Positions 25,401 through 36,082 are shown, counted from the first letter of the stretch. The stretch is DNA of 64,000 nucleotides from Saccharofermentans sp. (GCA_024684815.1 JAIKWL010000084.1:24002-88001); one strand, 5' to 3'. Notes: generated from the letters alone by a model not told the origin. Numbers and translations: made by a program.

Positions 25401-28258
25401 TGAGTGAAGACAATGAAAAGAAGAGCGGTCTGACCGTCGGAGGCGTTTCCGGCAGCAAGAAGATGAGGCTCGGACGAGTACATAAGAAGACTACAGATAC
25501 AACAGCAGCTCCGGCAGAGGCCCCTAAGGCTGAAGTTAAGCCTGCTCCCGCACCGGCACCGGAACCTGCTCCCGCACAGGAAGCAGCTGTCAAGCCTGTG
25601 AAGAAGACTGCAGCAAAGAAGACTGCTGAATCAGAGGCTAAAGCAGAGGAAAAGTCAGCCGAGGAGAAGAAGACGGCAAAGAAGACCGCTGCTGCAAAGA
25701 CTGAGACTGCAGCCAAGAAGACAACGGCAAAGAAGACTGCAGATAAGAAGGAAACTGAAGCAAAGGCTGAAGAAAAGCCTGCTGAAGATAAGAAGGCTGC
25801 CAAGAAGACTACGGCAGCTAAAACAACCAAGACTGAGACTAAGACAGTCAAGAAGACTGAGAAGACCGAGAAGGCAGACAAGCCTGAGGAGCCTGAGAAA
25901 AAGGAACCCGAGGTCAAGGAAGTTGTCAAAGAGGAGAAGCCCGAAGTTAAGGCTGAACATGCTGAACCTGTAGTTAAAGAAGAAAAGAAGCCTGAGCCCA
26001 AGCCGGAAGTTAAGCCTGCACCTAAGCCCAGACTTTCTTCTGCGGTTATCTCATTGCCTGATGTTCCCGCAAGAGGCGAGACGATCAGAAGTTCCACGGT
26101 CATTACATATGCCGGCAGAGATAAGAAGAGCCCCGTAAGAAGCGGCGGTTCAAGCTTCAATAACCGAGGCGGCGGCTTCCAGAAACAGGGCGGCGGTGCC
26201 TTCGATAAGGACAAGGACGATGATAACCAGCGTCCCCAGTTCAAAAGGGCTCCGAAGCCGAGAGCAGAGGCTCCTATCGAAGATGCAAAGAAGAGCAGAT
26301 CCTCTTATGCAGAGAAGAGCGCTTTCGATAAGAAGCACAGCAATGCCGACAGAAGAGACGGCGAAAAAAATACAAACATCGATAAGAGAAAACAGTCACG
26401 CACATCACAGTTCACAGGACGTGTTAACAGTGACGGTGACTATGACGATTTCTCATTCAAGAAAAAGAAAAAGAAGCAGGAGACCCAGCAGGCTGTTGTC
26501 GAGCAGGTGATCACGGAGATCAAGATCCCCGCATTCATTACGGTCAAGGAATTTGCCGAAGGTATCGGTAAGAAGAGTTCAGATATCATCATGGCTTTGA
26601 TGAAGCTTGGCGTTATGGCTACGATCAATCAGGAACTAGATTTTGATACAGCTTGTCTTGTTGCCGACAGCTTCGGTATAAATGCAGAACTTCTTGAGGA
26701 GAAGACAGAAGAGGATATCCTTTTCAACGATGAGGACAATCCGGAGAATCTCGAGACAAGACCTCCTGTAGTAGTCGTTATGGGTCACGTTGACCATGGT
26801 AAGACATCACTCCTCGATAAGATCAGATCTTCCAACGTTACCGAAGGCGAAGCCGGCGGTATCACACAGAAGATCGGTGCATACACAGTAAGACTCAAGG
26901 GACGTCAGATCACATTCCTCGATACCCCCGGTCACGAAGCGTTTACGACGATGAGAGCCAGAGGCGCGCAGTTTACGGATATCGCTATCCTCGTTGTAGC
27001 AGCAGACGACGGTGTAATGCCTCAGACGATAGAAGCTATCAACCACGCCAAGGCTGCCAACACAGAGATCATCGTTGCCATCAACAAGATCGATAAGCCC
27101 GGCGCAAATCCTGACAGAGTAAAGCAGGAACTTACCAACTATGGTCTTATCTGTGAGGAATGGGGCGGCCAGACGATCATGGTTCCTATCTCCGCAAAGC
27201 AGGGTACAGGTATTGATGATCTTCTCGAAAACGTTTTGCTCACCGCAGATGTTATGGAACTCAAAGCCGATCCCAAGGGTCAGGCAAAGGGTGCCGTTAT
27301 CGAGGCTAAGCTCGATAAGAACAGAGGTGCTGTCGCATCCGTTCTCATCCAGCGCGGTACACTTAGACAGGGAGATACTGTCGTTTGCGGACCTATCCTG
27401 GGTAACGTAAGAGCTATGTACGATGATAAGGGCGCACCCATCAAGAAGGCAGGTCCTTCGATCCCTGTTGAGATCTTAGGTCTTCCTGAAGTACCTCAGG
27501 CCGGCGAGATCCTTTTCGCCGTAGATGACGATAAGACTGCAAGACAGCTCGTTGAAAAACGTAAGATCAAGCAGAGGGAAGAGCAGCTCCACAGATCTTC
27601 CAAGATGAGCCTTGATACGCTCGCAGCACAGATGGCGGCAGGTGACGTCAAGGATCTCAATATCATCATCAAGGCTGACGTTCAGGGTTCCGTCGAAGCC
27701 GTTCAGCAGTCTTTGGAGAAGCTTACGAACGAGGAAGTCAAGATCAATGTTATCCACGGTGCAGTCGGTGCCATCAATGAATCTGATATCGTTCTTGCCG
27801 ATGTATCCAATGCAATCATCATAGGCTTCAACGTAAGGCCTTCACAGATGATCATCGATAAAGCAAAAGAGACCGGTGTTGACATCAGACTCTACAGCGT
27901 CATCTACAATGCTATCGAAGATGTTGAGAATGCCATGAAGGGTATGCTCGCTCCCAAGATCGAAGAGGTCATCTGGGGCCATGCAGAAGTCAGACAGCTC
28001 TTCAAGGTCAGCGGTATCGGTACTATCGGCGGCTGCTATGTTACTGACGGTAAGATCCAGCGATCTGCAAACGTAAGAGTAATAAGAGACGACGTTGTCG
28101 TTTATACCGGTGTTCTCGGCTCGCTCCAGCATGAGAAGGATTCCGTAAGAGAAGTCTTATCAGGACATGAATGCGGTCTTACGGTCGAGAGATATAATGA
28201 TATAAAGATCGGCGATATTATCGAAGCATTCGGCAATATCGAAGTTAAGAGGGACTGA
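25400..28258 (+). CDS. infB: Translation initiation factor IF-2
   Basis: GTPase that brings fMet-tRNA to the 30S subunit. The 952 residues begin with a very long low-complexity N-terminus (~25-215, rich in Lys/Ala/Glu/Thr/Pro with repeated KKTA and AKKT units), then a Gly/Arg-rich and basic stretch. An IF2N domain is at ~370-440 and the G domain starts near 453 ([23 protein letters not shown]); domains II-IV follow. ATG 25400 overlaps the previous stop and has GAGGAGG at 25383-25389; the TTG one codon earlier is less likely. The alanine/lysine-rich head is larger than in Bacillus IF2. Confidence 0.97.
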   Translation: MSEDNEKKSGLTVGGVSGSKKMRLGRVHKKTTDTTAAPAEAPKAEVKPAPAPAPEPAPAQEAAVKPVKKTAAKKTAESEAKAEEKSAEEKKTAKKTAAAKTETAAKKTTAKKTADKKETEAKAEEKPAEDKKAAKKTTAAKTTKTETKTVKKTEKTEKADKPEEPEKKEPEVKEVVKEEKPEVKAEHAEPVVKEEKKPEPKPEVKPAPKPRLSSAVISLPDVPARGETIRSSTVITYAGRDKKSPVRSGGSSFNNRGGGFQKQGGGAFDKDKDDDNQRPQFKRAPKPRAEAPIEDAKKSRSSYAEKSAFDKKHSNADRRDGEKNTNIDKRKQSRTSQFTGRVNSDGDYDDFSFKKKKKKQETQQAVVEQVITEIKIPAFITVKEFAEGIGKKSSDIIMALMKLGVMATINQELDFDTACLVADSFGINAELLEEKTEEDILFNDEDNPENLETRPPVVVVMGHVDHGKTSLLDKIRSSNVTEGEAGGITQKIGAYTVRLKGRQITFLDTPGHEAFTTMRARGAQFTDIAILVVAADDGVMPQTIEAINHAKAANTEIIVAINKIDKPGANPDRVKQELTNYGLICEEWGGQTIMVPISAKQGTGIDDLLENVLLTADVMELKADPKGQAKGAVIEAKLDKNRGAVASVLIQRGTLRQGDTVVCGPILGNVRAMYDDKGAPIKKAGPSIPVEILGLPEVPQAGEILFAVDDDKTARQLVEKRKIKQREEQLHRSSKMSLDTLAAQMAAGDVKDLNIIIKADVQGSVEAVQQSLEKLTNEEVKINVIHGAVGAINESDIVLADVSNAIIIGFNVRPSQMIIDKAKETGVDIRLYSVIYNAIEDVENAMKGMLAPKIEEVIWGHAEVRQLFKVSGIGTIGGCYVTDGKIQRSANVRVIRDDVVVYTGVLGSLQHEKDSVREVLSGHECGLTVERYNDIKIGDIIEAFGNIEVKRD

Positions 28259-28259
28259 T

Positions 28260-28670
28260 ATGAAGAACAGAAGACCCGAGATAGTCGGAGATGAGATACA
28301 GAAGATCATCTCCACGATAATCTCGACAAAGTTAAAGGATCCGAGAGTTCCTTTGCTTACGTCTGTTACTTCCGTCAAGATGAGCCGTGACTTATCGCAT
28401 GCGACAGTTTTCATCTCCGTATACGGCGATGAGAAGACGCAGAAGGAAGCCATGGAAGCAATAGAGCACGCTAAGGGCTTTATCCGCTATGAGACAGTTC
28501 AGGAGATCAACCTGAGAGTTGCTCCCGAACTGAGCTTCAAGCTCGATAACACTCTTAATGAGGCTTTAAGGATGGAAGCACTGATCGATCAGACTATCAG
28601 GGATGACGAAGCAAGAAGAATTGCAAGGGAAGAAAGAGAAGGTAAAGACGAAGGTCCGGCAGAGGAGTGA
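28260..28670 (+). CDS. rbfA: 30S ribosome-binding factor A
   Basis: This 136-residue KH-like factor acts in 16S rRNA 5'-end maturation and 30S assembly. Family features are the N-terminal RRPEIVGDEIQKIISTII, the segment KDPRVP, then SHATVFISVYGDE and RVAPELSFKLDNTL. It starts one base after the infB stop codon. The last ~20 residues are acidic and variable. Confidence 0.95.
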   Translation: MKNRRPEIVGDEIQKIISTIISTKLKDPRVPLLTSVTSVKMSRDLSHATVFISVYGDEKTQKEAMEAIEHAKGFIRYETVQEINLRVAPELSFKLDNTLNEALRMEALIDQTIRDDEARRIAREEREGKDEGPAEE

Positions 28671-28705
28671 TCCCGTTAACGAGCCGGTTAGAACGGAGTT
28701 AAAAG

Positions 28706-29773
28706 ATGAGGGAACGCTATAAGGAAGGCAGTGCCAGAGCCGCTAAAAATATCTTAAGCGTTATAGAAAAGGTAAAGGAAAACAATGAGCTGATACTTGT
28801 TTTCCCTCACAGAAGCGTTGACGGGGACTGTGTAGGATCAGCCTCCGGCATCGTAAGTATCGTCAGGTCAATGGGAGCCGATGCATATGTTGCCATACCT
28901 GAGGAACTTCCCGAGAATATGGAGTTCCTCGGTATCGGAGACTACCTGTTCCGTCCTGACGGTGATTCGGCTATAGCTGAAGAATACAGATCCGAAGGGA
29001 CAATAGGCGGGAAAAAGACAGGAGCTGCGATCGCGACCGACATTTCCGACAGTTCGAGAATGGGCGTAAGCGGAGAGATATTCGATTCAATAGAAACAAA
29101 GATCGTTATAGATCACCACGCTTCGGTCACTGCCAGATCCGATTATTACTGGATCGATCCCGACAGTTCTTCAGCCAGTGAAATGGTATTCTATGTTGCC
29201 GAACAGATCTCTGCAGTTACGGGGAAAGAACTTAAGGACCTTCTGGCGGTTAATGCAGCCAAGGCTGTTCTTGCCGGAATCGTTACGGACACAGGAAGAT
29301 TCACTTTCAAGAATACACGTCCCGAGACACTGGAGACTGCAGGTTCCCTGATCGATCTCGGCGGAGACATTTCCGTTGTCTGCTATAACCTTTTCGACAG
29401 AAAGACAAAAGCAAAATTCCTTCTGTCTGCAAAGGCGAGATCACAGGTTCAGTTTTTTTACGATGACAAGTTTGCGCTTACTGTCGTTCCTTATGAACAG
29501 TTCGTTGAATGCGGCGCAGGTCCTGACGGTGTTGATGATGTTGTTTCCGCAATGCGTGACATTGACGGTGTCGAGCTCGCTATTGTATTAAGAGAACTGG
29601 ATAACGGCGAGATCAGAGGAAATATCAGATCACAGGAATATTTTGACTGCAGCAAGTTTGCATCAGGATTCGGCGGCGGCGGACATTTCAGGGCAGCAGG
29701 ATTTACTTATAAGGACGGTACAATATCTGAACTTGCCGAAGAAGTTATCAAGAGGGTTCAGTCAGATCTATGA
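28706..29773 (+). CDS. nrnA: DHH-DHHA1 phosphoesterase, NrnA-type oligoribonuclease/pAp phosphatase
   Basis: Degrades short RNA oligonucleotides, and in this family also pAp and linear cyclic-dinucleotide products. The 355 residues show HRSVDGDC (metal-binding Asp), the DHH motif in VIDHHASV, GIVTDTGRFTF, and a C-terminal DHHA1 domain ending FGGGGHFRAAGFTY. The order rbfA-nrnA-truB-ribF is common in Firmicutes. GGAG lies 9 bases before the ATG; the 3' end overlaps truB by four bases (ATGA). Confidence 0.93.
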   Translation: MRERYKEGSARAAKNILSVIEKVKENNELILVFPHRSVDGDCVGSASGIVSIVRSMGADAYVAIPEELPENMEFLGIGDYLFRPDGDSAIAEEYRSEGTIGGKKTGAAIATDISDSSRMGVSGEIFDSIETKIVIDHHASVTARSDYYWIDPDSSSASEMVFYVAEQISAVTGKELKDLLAVNAAKAVLAGIVTDTGRFTFKNTRPETLETAGSLIDLGGDISVVCYNLFDRKTKAKFLLSAKARSQVQFFYDDKFALTVVPYEQFVECGAGPDGVDDVVSAMRDIDGVELAIVLRELDNGEIRGNIRSQEYFDCSKFASGFGGGGHFRAAGFTYKDGTISELAEEVIKRVQSDL

Positions 29774-30717
29774 TTCAGGACGGATTCATCCTTGTAGATA
29801 AGCCCGAAGGATGGACTTCCTTTAAGACTGACCGCTTTGTCGGCAGACTTCTCGGCACCCGTAAAGTCGGACACCTGGGAACACTTGACCCTTTTGCAAC
29901 GGGTCTTCTTCCCGTGTTTGCCGGAAAGGGACTTAAATTCTTAAGATTCTGTGAAGGTTTTGACAAAGGATATTCCTGCAGATGCATTTTCGGAGCAAGA
30001 ACGGACAGTATGGATAAGACCGGGGAAGTCATATCCGAGAACTATCCGTCAGATACAGAACTTACGGAACTTGCTGCAAATGATTTCATAACCGTACGTA
30101 ATGCTTTTGAGAAGGTCAGGGGTACAAAAGAACAGCTCCCGCCTGCATATTCCGCAAAGAAGATAGACGGCAAAAAGGCATATGAGCTTGCCAGGAAAGG
30201 CGAGATGCCTGACTTAAAGCCCGTGCCCGTCACGATATATTCGCTTGATATAACCGGTATTGGGAAACTTGATAAGGGCTTTTATGCTGATTTCGATTGC
30301 TTATGCTCCAAGGGAACTTATATCAGGACTATATGTTCCGACTTAGGTGATATTACAGGTTATGGTGCTTATGCCTGGTCTTTAAGAAGAACAGTCAACG
30401 GACAGTTCAATGTGAAAGATGCATATACACCGGAGCAGCTTGAGAAGATGGCCGCTGAAAGTGATTTCTCGTTTGTAAGAGATGCAGCTGAGACTATAAG
30501 CTTCCTTCCTGAGATAAGACTTGATACAAAACAGGCAAAGGATATCGGGTTTGGAAGAAAGATTGCATTTCCGGCAAAGGCAGAAAGCCTTCCGGATAAT
30601 GAGGAACGCATATACTACAGGGCGACTCATGAGGGTAAACTCATTGCGGTCGTTTTCCCGGCGGTGGAGAATGGCGTTTTAACTATGAGGATCGAGAGGC
30701 TCTACGCGCATGATTAA
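29770..30717 (+). CDS. truB: tRNA pseudouridine-55 synthase
   Basis: Makes the universal pseudouridine in the T-loop of tRNA. This 315-residue protein opens DGFILVDKPEGWTSF and has KVGHLGTLDPFATG with the catalytic Asp in LDP, PPAYSAKKIDG, and SKGTYIRTICSDLG. The C-terminal PUA-like part is present. It is coupled to nrnA by an ATGA overlap and to ribF by eight bases. Confidence 0.96.
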   Translation: MIQDGFILVDKPEGWTSFKTDRFVGRLLGTRKVGHLGTLDPFATGLLPVFAGKGLKFLRFCEGFDKGYSCRCIFGARTDSMDKTGEVISENYPSDTELTELAANDFITVRNAFEKVRGTKEQLPPAYSAKKIDGKKAYELARKGEMPDLKPVPVTIYSLDITGIGKLDKGFYADFDCLCSKGTYIRTICSDLGDITGYGAYAWSLRRTVNGQFNVKDAYTPEQLEKMAAESDFSFVRDAAETISFLPEIRLDTKQAKDIGFGRKIAFPAKAESLPDNEERIYYRATHEGKLIAVVFPAVENGVLTMRIERLYAHD

Positions 30718-31642
30718 AGTTTGCAGCACATATTCCCTTGATGATCTTCCTTTGGAGACGAAGGGAAGAGTTATTGCACTGGGGCTTTTTGACGGGATCC
30801 ATCAGGGACATTCGGATATCATTAAAAAGACGGTTGCGATTGCGCAAAGAGACGACCTCACGTCTACGGTCCAGACTTTCAGAAATCTCATCAAGACAGA
30901 CGGAGGATCTTTATATACTTCCGAAGAAAAACTGAAACTCATAAGCGATCTTGGTGCTGATGAAATGCTTGTACTTGATTTTGATGCTGTTAAGGATATG
31001 GAACCTGAACAGTATCTTACGGATATACTTCTGAACCGTGCTGTTGCGGATACACTCGTAATGGGCGAGGATTACAGATTCGGAAAGGATGCTAAAGGCG
31101 ATGTCGGTCTGATAAAGGAATTTGCAGAAGCAAACAATATCAGAGTGATCGTGGTCAAAGACCGTTTTCACGAGAGTACCGGAAAGAAGATATCGACCAC
31201 ATGGCTTAAGCAGGTGCTTTCCGAAGGCGACGCAGAACTTGCAAAGGAACTTTGCGGCGGAAGGAATTATTCTTATTCGGGTTATTGTGCTCACGGGAAG
31301 ATGCTTGGCAGGACGATGGGTTTCCCCACTGCGAATATAATCGTTCCCGAAGACAAGTTCGTGGTAAGAAGAGGCGTATATGTGTCCCGTGTCCTGTTGG
31401 GAAAAAGAGTGCTTTACGGAGTAACCAACATCGGAAGAAGACCGACGCTTGAAGAAGCGGTAAATGATGTGGTCGAGACATATATTTTTGATTTCAATGA
31501 GGATATATACGGAGCAAAGATCACGGTCGAACTGTTGAGCTTCTTAAGACCTGAGGAGCATTACGGAAGTAAAGAGGAGCTTATTTCTGCCGTGAATGCC
31601 AATAAGACGCAGGCAATGGAATACATCAAAAACCTCATTTAG
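30710..31642 (+). CDS. ribF: Bifunctional riboflavin kinase / FAD synthetase
   Basis: Converts riboflavin to FMN and then FAD. The 310-residue protein has an N-terminal nucleotidyltransferase domain (ALGLFDGIHQGH, then STTWLKQVLSEGD) and a C-terminal flavokinase domain (GRTMGFPTANI, RRGVYVSRV). The start lies eight bases inside truB. Last gene of the rimP operon; a ~100-base gap with a new promoter-like -10 separates it from lgt. Confidence 0.95.
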   Translation: MIKVCSTYSLDDLPLETKGRVIALGLFDGIHQGHSDIIKKTVAIAQRDDLTSTVQTFRNLIKTDGGSLYTSEEKLKLISDLGADEMLVLDFDAVKDMEPEQYLTDILLNRAVADTLVMGEDYRFGKDAKGDVGLIKEFAEANNIRVIVVKDRFHESTGKKISTTWLKQVLSEGDAELAKELCGGRNYSYSGYCAHGKMLGRTMGFPTANIIVPEDKFVVRRGVYVSRVLLGKRVLYGVTNIGRRPTLEEAVNDVVETYIFDFNEDIYGAKITVELLSFLRPEEHYGSKEELISAVNANKTQAMEYIKNLI

Positions 31643-31682
31643 ACCGCGAAAATGCTGTTTCAAAGTCATATTATCTATTTTG

Positions 31683-31691
31683 TGGTAATAT
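31683..31691 (+). promoter_or_regulatory. Possible extended -10 promoter of the lgt-rodA group
   Basis: TGG-TAATAT resembles an extended -10 element 51 bases before the lgt start; no good -35 is seen. GAAGGA precedes the ATG. Confidence 0.35.
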
Positions 31692-31741
31692 ATCAGGGAT
31701 TTATCTGACCCGAAAGTTACGGGCAGGAAGGATAAAGAAAC

Positions 31742-32635
31742 ATGATTGATTTTGTTGAAGTTAAATTTCCGGGGCTGGGGATCGACCTTAACGTTAACCC
31801 CGTTGCTTTTAAGTTAGGCAGCATCGAGGTTTACTGGTACGGTCTTCTGATCGCCATGGCTTTGATACTGAGCGTTATTCTAGCCGTGAGGCAGGCAAAG
31901 AGCCTGAACTTCCCGGAAGGACTTGTTTATGACACGATCCTTATGATAATCCCCTGTGCAATTATCGGAGCAAGAGCATATTTTGTCGCCTGCAACTGGG
32001 ACTATTACAAACTTGACTGGAAGACGATCTTTGATATCAGGAACGGCGGACTGGCAATTTACGGAGGAGTTATCCTTGTATTTATAGGCGGTCTGGTCAT
32101 GTGTTACACAAGAAAGATCCCGTTCAGGGAACTGGCCGATTACTGTGTCGTTTATCTTCCTTTGGGACAGGCTATCGGAAGATGGGGCAATTTCTTTAAT
32201 CAGGAATGCTTCGGCACAACGACTGATCTGCCCTGGGGCATGACGAGTTCGACTGTGGAGATGTACTTAAGCAGCAACTGTCCGACACTTGTTGCAACAT
32301 CACCTGTGCACCCGACATTCCTTTATGAGTCGCTCGCAGATCTTGCTATATTCTTTATCCTTCTTTATGTAAGAAAGCATTCGAAGATACCTTTTGAGAC
32401 ATCCTGTGCTTATTTTGCGCTTTACGGTACTGCAAGGTTCTTCATAGAAGGAGTCAGGACTGATTCGCTGTATTTGGGGCACACGAGTATCAGGATCTCT
32501 CAGCTCCTGTCACTTATCTTCGTTATATTGGCTCTTCTTTATATCGCTTTCGCAAGAACGAAAAGGTTCGAGAAGAGAGGTTTTCCTGAAAAACTGTATG
32601 TTGAAGCCTCATCAGGAGAAGGAAAGAAAAAATAA
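31742..32635 (+). CDS. lgt: Prolipoprotein diacylglyceryl transferase
   Basis: Transfers diacylglycerol from phosphatidylglycerol to the lipobox Cys of prelipoproteins in the cytoplasmic membrane; the BMP lipoprotein at 2677 would be a substrate. The 297-residue multi-pass protein has YWYGLLIAMA, GARAYFV, NGGLAIYGG and the Lgt signature GRWGNFFNQECFG. Its TAA shares its last base with the rodA ATG, so the two are coupled. Confidence 0.96.
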   Translation: MIDFVEVKFPGLGIDLNVNPVAFKLGSIEVYWYGLLIAMALILSVILAVRQAKSLNFPEGLVYDTILMIIPCAIIGARAYFVACNWDYYKLDWKTIFDIRNGGLAIYGGVILVFIGGLVMCYTRKIPFRELADYCVVYLPLGQAIGRWGNFFNQECFGTTTDLPWGMTSSTVEMYLSSNCPTLVATSPVHPTFLYESLADLAIFFILLYVRKHSKIPFETSCAYFALYGTARFFIEGVRTDSLYLGHTSIRISQLLSLIFVILALLYIAFARTKRFEKRGFPEKLYVEASSGEGKKK

Positions 32636-33762
32636 TGGATAAGGCTGGTTCCGGCGTTGTCAGACTTCGCGGGAAAGACGGTCTTAAGACCGTTGACTAT
32701 TATCTTGTCGTTCCGATCCTTTTGTTAACGATAATAGGTCTTTATGTCTTACAGAAAGTTCTTTCCAAAGGATATGCAGCATATCCCGGAAATTATTACA
32801 GACAGATAGCCGCCACAGTCGGCGGTATCATAGCTGCCCTGATAATAGGTTTGCTCGATGAGCACTTCATGAAGGTTTTGGGACGTCTTATATATGCGGC
32901 ATCACTTTTCCTTCTGATCCTTGTCCCAATCGACGGTTATTCGCTCAAAGCAACATGGGGTGCCGACTCCTGGCTTAATCTTCCGGTAATCGGTAATTTC
33001 CAGCCCTCTGAGCTTGCCAAGATAGGTCTTGTTATGGTTGCAGCCGATATCTTTGAAAGGATGTCCGATAAAGAGTATTCACTTCTTAAGGGTTTTGGCC
33101 TGATGGCAGCGGTCTATGCGCCGCCGATGCTCCTGATCTTATTGCAGCCTGACTTCGGTACCGCGATGGTTATCATTTTTACCTTTATATGTATGCTTTT
33201 CGCCTGGGGAGTAAGATACAGGTATTTCCTTCTTGCTTTCTCGACATTTGTAGTTGTTATTATCCCGGCTGTATGGACATTTTATCTTGAGCCTTATCAG
33301 AAGAACCGTATATTATCACTTGTTTTCCAGGGTTCGGATCCGCGTTCCGAGTATAATCTTACCCAATCTAAATACGCGATCATGTCGGGAGGTCTTTCGG
33401 GAAACCACACGGGAATCCTGACAAGCGTTCCGGTAAAAGAGAGCGACTTTATCTATGCCGCCATATCGGAACACATGGGATTTATCGGTACAACGACGGT
33501 GATAATCCTGGCTTTCTTTTTCCTTTGCAGATGCCTTTATGTGGCAGCAAAGAGCCATTCCAAGACTGCTTCATATACCATCACCGGACTTACCGGTTAT
33601 TTTGCTTTCCACTTTATCGAGAATATGGGCATGGCAGTAGGCCTTCTTCCGATCACGGGAATACCTCTGCCGTTTATCAGTCTCGGAGGCACGGCCATGC
33701 TGATCAATTATCTTGCCTTCGGGGTCATACTGAACTATTCGATGTCGCGCAATATAACATAG
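32635..33762 (+). CDS. rodA: SEDS-family peptidoglycan glycosyltransferase, RodA type
   Basis: Polymerises lipid II glycan strands for cell elongation with a class B PBP partner. The 375-residue, about ten-helix protein has the hallmark PSELAKIG, then LQPDFGTAMVI, and the C-terminal GMAVGLLPITGIPLPFISLGGTAM. I call it RodA because a separate FtsW sits in the division cluster at 44 kb. It is one base into lgt and 12 bases before the GH32-kinase fusion. Confidence 0.9.
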   Translation: MDKAGSGVVRLRGKDGLKTVDYYLVVPILLLTIIGLYVLQKVLSKGYAAYPGNYYRQIAATVGGIIAALIIGLLDEHFMKVLGRLIYAASLFLLILVPIDGYSLKATWGADSWLNLPVIGNFQPSELAKIGLVMVAADIFERMSDKEYSLLKGFGLMAAVYAPPMLLILLQPDFGTAMVIIFTFICMLFAWGVRYRYFLLAFSTFVVVIIPAVWTFYLEPYQKNRILSLVFQGSDPRSEYNLTQSKYAIMSGGLSGNHTGILTSVPVKESDFIYAAISEHMGFIGTTTVIILAFFFLCRCLYVAAKSHSKTASYTITGLTGYFAFHFIENMGMAVGLLPITGIPLPFISLGGTAMLINYLAFGVILNYSMSRNIT

Positions 33763-33774
33763 CGGAGGCTTCTG

Positions 33775-36045
33775 ATGAAGGGGAAGTGGAGACAGAATCT
33801 TCATATCGAGCCGCCTGAAGGCTGGATGAACGACCCTAACGGTCTTTGCTTTTTTGACGGCCTCTACCATGTTTATTTTCAGTATTCTCCGGGAACGCCA
33901 TGTGGTGAGAGCAACCGCTGCTGGGGGCATTATGTAAGTCCTGACCTTTTATCGTGGAAGTATTCGGGGATAGTCCTCGAGCCTGACATACCGGAAGACA
34001 GAGATGGCGTTTTTTCCGGTTCTGCAGTTGCATTCGAAGATCACATGGAATTCTTCTATACCGGAAATGTTCTCGAGGAAGGAGATTTCGATCACATTCT
34101 TGAAGGGCGCGGAGCAAATGTTATCCGCGTCAGATCTTCTGACGGCTCGAAAATGTCAGCCAAGGAAGTCCTTCTCAGAAATACCGATTATCCGGATTTT
34201 TGTTCATGCCACGTAAGAGATCCGAAAGTTTGGCTTGAAGACGGAAAATACAAAATGGTATTGGGTGCACGGACTAAAGATGATCACGGATGTGTGCTTT
34301 TTTATGAGGCTTCTTTGGACGGCCCTTTTGAATACAAAGGATTACTGACCGTTCCTGATTTCGGATACATGTGGGAATGCCCCGATGCATTCTCTATTGA
34401 CGGAAAGAAGTTTATCGCGCTCTGCCCGCAGGGTACTGCCAGAGGTGATCTTAAGTTCCAGAATATATTCCACAGCGGTTATTTCAGAGATGATGACGGA
34501 GTCCTTACTGATTTTGAAGAATTCGATCACGGTTTTGATTTCTATGCTCCGCAGACATTTGCCGCACCGGACGGCAGGAGACTTCTTATCGGCTGGATGG
34601 GCATAGGCGATGATTCTTATACCAATCCGACAACTGATCTCGGCTGGCAGCATTGCCTTACTTTGCCTCGAGAACTTACATTGGGATCTGACGGTAAGAT
34701 CCTTCAAAATCCTGTTCGTGAACTGGATTCGATCAGAAAACAGGCTGAGAAGATCGATGGCGAAACATGGCAGGGACTGCCTTTTGAAGTAAATGCAGCG
34801 TGTTTTTCGGATGTTGTATCTGTAAGCATATCGGGGGCTGAGATCACATGGAACAGAAATGACGGGATCTTGAGCCTTCACTTCACCAATGAAGAAGGAT
34901 ACGGAAGAAAAGAGCGGAAGATAGAACTATTATCACTGGATTCACTCCGTATCATCGCAGATGTTTCCTCACTGGAAATATATATAAACGGCGGCAGATA
35001 TGTAATGAGCACCAGATTCTATCCGGAGCACCGTCAGGTCAGAGTTGCAGTGAAAGGTGCCGGTGCAGGGATCGCTGCTTTAAGGCTTAACGATACGCTG
35101 GTTGCCATAGGTGAAGCTCTGATCGATTTCATTCCTGATAAGAAGGGCTGCGAATTTTACGAGGTCGGTTCGTTCTCACCTGCTGCGGGCGGCGCTCCTG
35201 CTAATGTTTGCGGAGCTTTTTCGAAGCTGGGCGGCAGATCGAGGATGATCACGCAGTTAGGCAGAGATCCTTTCGGCGATATCATTACAAGGACGCTTGA
35301 TAATGCAGGTGTGGATACGTCCTGTATCTTATATACATCCGAAGCAAATACCGCTCTGGCTTTCGTAAGTCAGACAACGGACGGCAAGAGCACTTATTCG
35401 TTCTACAGGAATCCGTCTGCGGATATGCTTTTCGATCCTTCACACATAACGGCAGAGATGTTTGACGACTGCTACGCACTTCATTTCTGCAGTGTTTCTC
35501 TCGGCAATTTCCCTATGAAAGATGCCCACCGCGCAGCTGTAACGATCGCAAGACGTCAGGGTGCGATAATAAGCTTTGATCCTAATCTCCGGTTTATGCT
35601 GTGGGATGACAGGGATGAATTAAAGCGTGTCATTTGGGAATTTATCCCGTGTTGCGACATTATCAAGGTTTCTGATGAGGAACTGGAGTTTATCACAGGT
35701 TCTTCAGATCCTGATGAGGCTGTTCCGACGCTGCTTTGCGGCAACGTAAAGCTGGTGATCCTTACTAAAGGCAAGGACGGAGCTTCCTGTTACAGTGCTT
35801 CAGGCAATGTGTCCTCTTTAAGTCCTGTAGTCAAAGCCGTCGATACCACCGGTGCAGGTGACGGATTCATTGGTTCGTTTCTCTGGAAACTGAGATCCTC
35901 GGGGATAGTCAGGGATGATCTTTCCGGCTGCCCGCTGAGCGTTTTATCCGGATGCCTGGATTTTGCAAACCGCTTCAGCGCCATAAGTGTTCAGCGGAAA
36001 GGTGCTATCCCGTCATATCCCGGATTAAGTGAATTGAATAATTAA
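33775..36045 (+). CDS. Fusion of GH32 sucrose(-6-phosphate) hydrolase and PfkB fructokinase
   Basis: One 756-residue frame carries two complete enzymes. Residues ~1-435 form a GH32 glycosidase: WMNDPNG (nucleophile Asp20), RDP (148-150, Asp149) and the acid/base Glu201 in MWECPDAF, with a beta-sandwich tail. Residues ~442-756 form a PfkB kinase opening VAIGEALIDFIP, with GGAPANV and the catalytic Asp696 in TTGAGDGF. The predicted sequence is hydrolysis of sucrose, sucrose phosphate or a fructan, then phosphorylation of the released fructose. No sugar transporter is adjacent. It follows rodA by 12 bases, so it is probably cotranscribed with lgt-rodA. No frameshift or junk linker is visible. 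Confidence 0.92.
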   Translation: MKGKWRQNLHIEPPEGWMNDPNGLCFFDGLYHVYFQYSPGTPCGESNRCWGHYVSPDLLSWKYSGIVLEPDIPEDRDGVFSGSAVAFEDHMEFFYTGNVLEEGDFDHILEGRGANVIRVRSSDGSKMSAKEVLLRNTDYPDFCSCHVRDPKVWLEDGKYKMVLGARTKDDHGCVLFYEASLDGPFEYKGLLTVPDFGYMWECPDAFSIDGKKFIALCPQGTARGDLKFQNIFHSGYFRDDDGVLTDFEEFDHGFDFYAPQTFAAPDGRRLLIGWMGIGDDSYTNPTTDLGWQHCLTLPRELTLGSDGKILQNPVRELDSIRKQAEKIDGETWQGLPFEVNAACFSDVVSVSISGAEITWNRNDGILSLHFTNEEGYGRKERKIELLSLDSLRIIADVSSLEIYINGGRYVMSTRFYPEHRQVRVAVKGAGAGIAALRLNDTLVAIGEALIDFIPDKKGCEFYEVGSFSPAAGGAPANVCGAFSKLGGRSRMITQLGRDPFGDIITRTLDNAGVDTSCILYTSEANTALAFVSQTTDGKSTYSFYRNPSADMLFDPSHITAEMFDDCYALHFCSVSLGNFPMKDAHRAAVTIARRQGAIISFDPNLRFMLWDDRDELKRVIWEFIPCCDIIKVSDEELEFITGSSDPDEAVPTLLCGNVKLVILTKGKDGASCYSASGNVSSLSPVVKAVDTTGAGDGFIGSFLWKLRSSGIVRDDLSGCPLSVLSGCLDFANRFSAISVQRKGAIPSYPGLSELNN

Positions 36046-36082
36046 CCTAAGTTTTATCGCGGAGACATCGTTACATAGATCA

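Noticed and set aside
25378-26244. 288-codon reverse-strand frame
   Set aside because: It mirrors the low-complexity head of infB; composition and position show it is not a gene.
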